This document shows, piece by piece, positions 57,129 to 64,000 of a stretch of 64,000 nt of DNA (its first letter is position 1; each line of letters begins with the position of its first letter). This DNA comes from Asterella californica (lineage: Eukaryota; Streptophyta; Marchantiopsida; Marchantiales; Aytoniaceae), in assembly GCA_036924285.1 (NCBI GenBank), contig JAYKYS010000018.1, positions 4,712,001 through 4,776,000 on the forward strand. Reading direction: 5' to 3'. Below the pieces are notes generated by a model. That model was given only the letters and a program-made list of their open reading frames with translations. It had not been told where the DNA came from and made no database searches. A program made the position numbers and the translations under genes.

Positions 57129-57140
57129 GCTCTGATACCA
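57129..57140 (-). promoter_or_regulatory. primer binding site, initiator-Met tRNA
   Basis: The minus strand reads tggtatcagagc two bases after the 5' LTR end, an exact match to the usual plant initiator-Met primer site. Confidence 0.9.
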
Positions 57141-57142
57141 AC

Positions 57143-58126
57143 TGTAACGTTCGACCGCAGATCTCGGAACAGATTCCTTTATTTCTAACCAATGAACTGT
57201 CGAACGTGAACCTCCCTGGAGACCTGTATACTTTATTTGTGTCTCCAAATCCAGTTCGTTAAACTATCCGCTAATAAGCACAGAGGATTTAATAATTGTT
57301 GAACGGGTTTCGAATAACCAACTAGTCTTTTGTAGGTCTCTGGTCAATCTTAGGTTACTAAATACAGGTGGAACTATTCTAGACCTGGGTTGCATAAAAT
57401 TTGGGCAGCGCTTCCGCTATTGGTGATCAAGTCGAAACGCCAGGACCCACAAGGAGCAACCGCCAAGACTAGGAGACCTAGTAGATGCTAGGAAGTAGGA
57501 AGGCAAAGCAATAACACCGAAATAAAGTCAACACGACACCAGATGCGCCCAACTCAGTTTTGGCACACAACTCAAGCCTACTTATCAGAATGGAGAAAGT
57601 CAAGGGCTCATATACATTACATGGCGTTTACTTGCTGACAAGGTCACGCAGCGCTCTTGGACCGGCAATTCTTCACTATTCTGCAACTCTGCTGTGAAGA
57701 AATAACTCTAGAACTAAGACTTCACCAGATAAGCTCTTATCACTCTGAACGCTCTGAATTTTCAGTCCCCAGATCAAATCTGAAGTCAACGACCTAAGCT
57801 ACACCATATCCTTCCTGTTGATCACAAGTCGGCTCTCAAGGTCTACTCTCCAGATCTGCACTCCAAGGAGCTTGATGTGCATTCAGTTCTAGCTCCTGAT
57901 TTCTGACCTCAAAGGCAATATACACTACACTGAAAAATACAGTCTCCTCCCTCACCACCAAGAGTGCTCTCTCTCTTCAAATACTGAAAACTGAGAATGG
58001 CTCATTTAGGGTTCACGACCCTCTTTATCTGGTCTCCTTGAGTTTGCTTTGTGACCATGCAGCTGCCACTTTTTGGTTAATCACTGTCCGAATGACATCT
58101 GGTGGGATAAAGCAAAAGGTGTTACA
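57143..58126 (-). repeat. 5' LTR of gypsy copy 2
   Basis: 984 bp, tgtaacgttcgacc to ggtgttaca in plus orientation; near-identical to 51688-52660. Confidence 0.92.
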
Positions 58127-58278
58127 AAAAGGTTCTGAGTACACAGAATGGTACTGTATGGACGGCATTTATATACAGTAGAACGTTGTAGTGTTGCATG
58201 TACATACTGGAAAAATAGGGAGGGACTTCAAGCAAGAATTACATGGTCGACGATAACGTTCGACTGCACCACATGATA

Positions 58279-58416
58279 GAGCTACTGATAGTGGTGCTTA
58301 GCCCCGGTGTTCTCCCTTCGGGGTGGTTATTGCTTGGCCCTTCGGGTCCTTCTTTCCCTTGTAACGCTTGATGGGGTCTTCCCATCCGTTTGCTATTCAT
58401 TGGGTCGCGTTTTCCC
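58279..58416 (+). repeat. ~100-140-bp dispersed repeat, copy 3, with 10-bp direct repeats
   Basis: cccttcggggtggttattgc ... cttgatggggtcttcccatc ... cattgggtcgcgttttcc is flanked by ccacatgata at 58269-58278 and 58417-58426. The left part (gagctactgatagtggtgct) is longer than in copy 2. Confidence 0.75.
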
Positions 58417-58426
58417 CACATGATAA

Positions 58427-61400
58427 TCGTTATGTCTCTTCCCCTTTGCTGCTTCAGTAAGCAGAGTAATGCTGTACCGTCCAGAAGCATCGAAGTCTCG
58501 ACAGAGTTGTATTTCCAAGACTTTCTCAGGAGGCTAATCCGGGTTTCTCATCTGAACTGCTGAACTGATCGAAACAAATAAAGAAGACAGCTGTGCAGAA
58601 TCCCTACATACACGTTCAAAGTAAGTTGTGTGTGTGTGTCTCCTTGTGTTTTCGAGTGTACTTCCAAGCAAAGTTGGTAGTAGAAAGCACATTAGGGTTC
58701 TGAACAGACATTCCTGTTTCAAGGATTCAAGCTCCTGTTTGATGGAAGCATCAACCCCACCAGAGACCAGCTGGCCTAACTTGTTGGTATGGAACTCCAG
58801 TGGGAAAATTATTTGGAGAAAGAATCAACCTTCGTTACTGACAAAGGTAGGGTTGTGATGTTGTGATCACCCGACTCGTCTTCCTGTGGAATCGAGCAAG
58901 AGATGAAAAGAACTGGATTCATCCGCATAAGCCAAAGACTCTTGTGCAAAAACAGTTCTAAAGAAAACAACCCCATCCAAGCGATAAATAGAGGGAGACT
59001 ACTTCGTTCAGTCCATTTCTTACTCCGATGAAGCTCATGAGAAACTTGTGTCACTTTAACATAAATGTGATTCGCATGATGTGGGGGCGACATAAAACAC
59101 CTGCTGTTGCTAATTTAATGTCAGCATGTGGAACCCCGTTGGGTAACATGGAGGGACTTCGATGTCTTGGATGGATGGAAGTTCGGTGCCCAAACAGCTA
59201 AACAGTGAAGTGGGTTAAGAGATCATTAACTTAGAATGAGCACGTTGTGCATTTGGAACACATGCTGAAGCATTCTTTATTAGAAAGCATACCTGCCAAG
59301 CAAGCTTTAAACCAGCCAAGCGTTCACTAAGGTCTCAAACGTGTAAAACAGAAGGTCAGGGTTACTGTTGACGGTGGAGTTGCACCACCTTATCAATACA
59401 TACCGGATTACCGTCAGAAGCAGTAGCAACTTACTTAAACCGGCAGAGTTGTTGTAGAAGTTCGGAACTAAGTGATTGATGGATTCATAATTTGGACAAG
59501 AAGCTTGGGGATATTGTTTGCAAGTTTGGTATCGAACTCTTCATTCTCCCTCCCGTATATGTGATATTATCTGTTGTGTATGAACCTCCTGTATTCCAGT
59601 TTCAAGTGTATAGGGAAGTTGTTGTTGTGGTATAAAAAGTTATACCATATCTATCGGAGAACCCACATAAGATGTGGTAAAAGTACTCACTGAATATGTC
59701 AAAGTTAATGACTTGGATGACTCTCGATTGTACACAGTGAAGGAGCACCATGTACCACTGTCTTAAAGACAGTTAGTTATCAGGTAAAACTTCACTGATC
59801 GTTGTAGAAGTTGTTGGTTATCTCATCTTAGAATTGGCTGGCACGGTCAGAAGCTGAGAACAAGAACCATTTTCATGTATTCTCAAAAGAGCAGGCCCAT
59901 ACAAAGAGAAGGAAAAATTCCTTGACATGGGGGCTGCAGGACTAGACTGTAGGTTCAACCTTGACAATCGTGAGAATCACTCCAGGAGTTCACGGATTCG
60001 ATCGAACTTCCTTTTAGAGAGACTGATACTGAAAGCGATCCTTGAGTGCGTGCAACGCCATCTCAGTGAAACTCGGTTAACTGGACACTTTGCTTCTCAA
60101 GGCCTAGATGACAGGTGCTCCATGAGAAGCCCTGACGTGAGTCCATAGCTTTCACCTTTTACTAAATGTCTTCCGTTCTATGCGCATCGCTAGGTCTGAA
60201 CGACATCCATCTGGTCAGAAGCCACCCATTCGATAGACGAGGCAGTTAGTTACAACTGAACTGAACATGGAGGAAAAAGATTCTGGACAAAATGAAGATA
60301 ACCAGTCTGTATAACCTCTTACCTACTGGTAGCGAAGTCTCCCGAGTTCATGGTTGTTGTCACCTCTGCTAGGACCTAGGATCCTTTACAGTCTTGGAGC
60401 ACTGAACTAGCCGTGAAGTCACGCTGCAGAACACACTTGTTAGAAGAGGATTCAGTAAAGTTTTGCTGTAACGAGTCAACCTTCATGCATCTTGTTTTTC
60501 GTTAGGGATGATCGGCATCCGGTCCTTCTTAAGTGATATATCGGGATAAAAAAGTCACTAGAGAAGTGGACTTGAAAGCTATATTAGAAGACAAACAACT
60601 TATGGGTGTACTTCACCCATCGGCTTTAAATCCAAGTCGTGTCAATTTGTGCAACCTTACGAGAACCAAACTGAAAGTTGCAGTTGTGGAGTCCTCGAGA
60701 AGGGAGAAACATTTTCCAGCTCACCACACTCGTCAGCAAGAATTCGATACTGAAGAAAGACATGTTGGATGACTACAGGGAACCTTCCATTACCAGTCCA
60801 AGTTGGTCCTTCCTCACAAGGCGCAACTTTTTGCTCAGGGCTAAGGACTAAAATTAGTGGTACATGACAGTAGGTTACTTCCGTCAGCTAGAAAGGAATT
60901 TTGAGGTTTAGCAATGGCCTGCGCCATATCACTGACTACCCTCTCTATTTTCCAAGAAAGTTATCGAGGAAGATGAAAAAGATAGCTGTGAGGATACTTT
61001 AGACCTTATGCGACTATTCCACAGAGCAAACGAGAACAAAAGTCTTTGCATTCCCTTTACTTCTTAGCTTTTGACTCCTGAACGTTACAGACTGAGTGGA
61101 CATGAAACTCAGAGACCTAGAGATGGAGATGACAATGTCGAAATGGGGTACGGATGTTACTTCCTCTGCACATGCCTATCGTGGCCCTATACCAACATGC
61201 CTGATCCAACCACTCTTTTTAAGTCATCTCCAGCATTGAATTCGACGCTAGTAGTCCAAACATCCTAAGGGTTCCAACTGTTCAAATGGTAGTACTATCC
61301 CTTTACTGCAGAAAGATAGAAGCTTCATGTTCACCAGACCTTACACAGAGAGAACACAGACAACTACTGTAGATACCAATGAATAGATAGTCTGGGACTT

Positions 61401-63020
61401 CGGCGTCCCGAGGAAGTCTTTTGACACACTCAGATGCTCAGATGCTTTAGCAGCTGCACTGTCTTTCTTTCTCTCAAGATGGATGTTTCAGACATACGGT
61501 TCTGAAACTATCAGAACGAGCATTTTCTTCGTTGAACTACTTCTACTTCCTGGTCTGTAGTAACTGTGCTCACCGAAGTAGGACTTGGATCCCCTGCTCT
61601 GGTTCTCTAGATGCTCCTCCGTTACGATAAAAACAAATGAGACAATCAGGCGTTCAGAGAGAAACCCACCGTACCAGTCTTTCTGCAACCATTGATTGCA
61701 CCGAATTCCGAGGCGCTTGTCCTCATGTCTGATGATAGATGAAACTTGGAGGACTCTGGAAAACTACTAAATACTTTCTCCACGTTCAGACGCATGAACG
61801 AGCACACAAGTGTTACAATACTGGTCTCCCTTTTCCACGAGATAGATTCTTTCAGGCCCACATGGCACATCGAAGCTTGCAGAGGCTCGCACTTTAGTCT
61901 CTCCCATTGATTGCTCTCACTTTCCAGGTCACTGCGCGTATGCCAGCTTGGGACATTTTCTTCTGCTGCTTCGAGCGCCTTGTTTCTGTTTCCTATGAAG
62001 CCCTGCACGACCAGCTCTATAGGAAAACACGCTTTCTGATTACTAACTTCCTTTTTCCAGGGAAGGACTGCCTTTGTAGTGCAACAGTTTCCAAAGATCC
62101 CGATATTAGTTCACCCACAACCCTGGAGTCGTTCTCAAACCCACCAAATCCTGAAGGTTAGAATCTCCATTGTGCTGCCTGCCATCCTTTGACTTTGCAC
62201 TCGCCTCAGCCAGTTGCCAGGAAGAACACGGTTAAAGTTTGGACTGGTGTTTTCTCGTAGTAGGAGCTGCGCCAATACGTTGCCGTCGTACCATTATCAC
62301 TGACAAGTGGTATTGTAGCTCAATTATGTATTTATTCACATCAACATTACTGTTCTACCACTCGTCAGGGAGATAAGCCACGGTTTGAGCCTCTCGTCTC
62401 TTCGGGCTGTTCGACGATCAGTTCAAGCTTTAGCGTCAAAAGCTTGTTTACGGCAGCTCAGCACTGTAGTCGGACTCTCCAGAGTCTGGGCATCTACAGA
62501 ACTGTTGGCTTTCTCGTACAGTCCTCGAACATAGAGGTGCTGCCGTAGTACTTGGAACAAGAGGAGTGGCCTAGACCACAGAGGGTACACTGATACATAC
62601 TGGGTTTTCATGCTTTCGACTACTGGCATCGCTTCTGAAATCCGCAGTTTCTAACGAACTTCGAGGCTGCGTTCACCCAACTATCAACTGGGAGCTGGAA
62701 AAGTTGGGAGGTCTTTGAGTCCTAGTGAGTCACCTTAATCATCGGTGGATGACAACCATAAGGAGATTCTGCTGTCGTAGCGCGTATCGCGAACTCTCAG
62801 TTGCTTCAGAAACTGGAGCGATAAACCAGTCGAATGTGCCTTCATCAACAGTAAGGACACTGTTCGATATCAGATGCAGGTGCCTGTCCTGACCTGACCA
62901 TCTGTTCATGATCAACTCACAATTTGCCAACACGCCTGAATACACCAACTTCCTGCAGAGACAAAGTACAAGAGCACAGTAAAACTGATAGTCTCCTGTA
63001 CATGTCTTATAAGACCCGGA
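58427..63020. other. no supported gene
   Basis: Mixed-composition DNA. The longest frame is 61646-62008 (minus, 120 codons), overlapped by 61907-62161 (plus); neither has a motif. A short GT run lies at about 58627-58640 and a small hairpin (gggacttcggcgtccc) near 61398. Any gene here would have to be spliced from short exons that I cannot support. Confidence 0.4.
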
Positions 63021-63362
63021 ACATACTATTATATGGAACAGTCACTGACAGAAAACTCGTTTGATTGACACGGACTCGGGGTCCAGGTGCATGCATCTCG
63101 AACCCCCGTGTTTTGAGAGCGTAGATGGAAAGTATCGACATACTATTATAGACGGTCACTGACAAAAACGTGGTTTGATTGAAGTGGACTCGAGGTCCAG
63201 GTTCGTGCAGCGCAAACCCAAGTCTAGTGGAAAGCATAGAAAGCATCGACATACTGTTTTAGACAGTCACTAACAGAAACCTGATTTGATTGAAGTGCAC
63301 TCGGGACCCAGGTACCTGCAGCGCAGCCCCCGAGTATTGTGGGAAAAGCACAGATAGTATCG
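63021..63362. repeat. three tandem ~114-bp repeats
   Basis: Units start with acatact at 63021, 63138 and 63249, spacings of 117 and 111 bp, with the last unit ending near 63362. Each carries cagtcac(t/a)gacagaaa-like, tttgattga, a (g/c)actcg(g/a)g(g/a) block, ccaggt and agtatcg segments. On the minus strand two units lie in one open frame (63252-63007) reading GPRVHFNQTTFLSVTV and GPRVRVNQTSFLSVTV. Confidence 0.85.
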
Positions 63363-64000
63363 TTAGAACTTGCCAACAACGTCTACTGCTAACTCCAGAC
63401 GGGATATTAATCGGGCAAGTCACACAAGACTAGACTTCCTTTCAAGCATTGAACGGCATGCAATCGCTTCTTTAGCACTACCGTAGAGCAAGGTATGAAT
63501 GTTTTGAGGGACGAGCCAGGGCAGGAAACTGCCACGAGCTGTTTGAGTACAAGGCACAAAATGCTCAGTTGTAATGTACTTCGCTTTATCGTACTGCTGT
63601 CGACAACCGCATCAACATCAAGGCGTTCCTTTGCTTATCTTCAACTCGATGCACAAGCCTGGGTTATCACACCCTCAGATGAGCATTGGGTTTGGGGTGC
63701 GCCTATTTTCTGAAGGATGACGGACATTTTCACCGAACGATGAACTTGATTTGACAAGGACTCAATTCCGGGCTGATAATCTCAGAGGAAAACTCTCGAC
63801 TCACAACTCCACCGTTTTAGGTTCTTTGACATTGCCATTTATAAACATGCCTTTTACGATCATCAGATGTGCCTTGGATCAGAATCTTTTCGGGTGAAAG
63901 CATATAGTCATACGTCGAAAATGGCAGATTCTATCAAGGACCACTCTCTAGTACATAGGTAACCCGCAGTTAGCCCGGCCAAGTACACAGTAAGAAGCGA
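63363..64000. other. no supported gene
   Basis: One 72-codon plus frame (63495-63713) without a recognisable domain; nothing else seen. Confidence 0.5.

Larger units (their letters stand above)
51688..58126 (-). mobile_element. Ty3/gypsy chromovirus copy 2, young but defective
   Basis: 6.44 kb, flanked by aaaa (51684-51687 and 58127-58130). The LTRs (51688-52660 and 57143-58126) show only about seven substitutions and one ~11-bp deletion by eye, which marks a recent insertion. The internal part is about 740 bp shorter than in copy 1, mainly because RNase H is deleted. It keeps gag, protease, RT, integrase and chromodomain, but these are interrupted by stops and frameshifts. Confidence 0.93.

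Noticed and set aside
61646..62008. 120-codon minus-strand frame
   Set aside because: No motif, and a plus-strand frame overlaps it. Composition gives no support for coding.
63001..63362. LTR or TIR of another element
   Set aside because: The three units are in direct orientation and adjacent, without a second array or target duplication, so a tandem repeat is the better description.

Overview
The window looks like a gene-poor, repeat-rich stretch of a land-plant nuclear genome. The evidence is a Ty3/gypsy chromovirus primed by initiator-Met tRNA, a Copia remnant, a PIF/Harbinger transposase relic, several MITE-like families, and two F-box genes of the CNPA(T/S)K(R/S)W type. A bryophyte fits best (F-box style, short intronless genes, composition), but this is an inference and I cannot fix the species.

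Layout. 0-1.2 kb: the C-terminus of an unidentified reading frame entering from the left, then a decayed Copia gag-protease fragment (minus). 3.8-8.2 kb: a 90-bp tandem duplication, a PIF/Harbinger transposase pseudogene, an array of short palindromes, a large inverted repeat with ~560-bp arms, and a ~378-bp MITE. 8.24-15.4 kb: Ty3/gypsy copy 1 (plus), inserted at the right edge of that MITE. 18.9-22.6 kb: two neighbouring intronless F-box genes (minus), the only confident host protein genes. 24.5-31 kb: AT-rich DNA with a dispersed stem-loop repeat, a 52-bp minisatellite and a SINE-like element with 13-bp direct repeats. 32.6-34.9 kb: an unusual cluster of near-palindromic 'catccatg...catggatg' units. 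36.7-37.1 kb: an unrecognised minus-strand coding remnant with a duplicated module. 38.5-47 kb: a MITE family with GTGTCAAA-type ends and a ~100-bp repeat with long direct-repeat flanks. 50.6-58.1 kb: a solo gypsy LTR and Ty3/gypsy copy 2 (both minus), 59 bp apart. 58.1-64 kb: mostly unassigned, with another copy of the ~100-bp repeat and three ~114-bp tandem repeats.

The two gypsy copies and the solo LTR belong to one family with ~1-kb LTRs (TGTAAC...GTTACA). All three are flanked by 4-bp direct repeats (TGTA, AAAA, TGAT). Copy 1 is old: its LTRs differ by about 6% where I compared them. Copy 2 is young: its LTRs differ at only a handful of sites. Yet copy 2 lacks RNase H and carries premature stops, so it was probably mobilised in trans. 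I saw no intact transposable-element protein, no tRNA or rRNA gene and no CRISPR array. Percentages and alignments are by eye.
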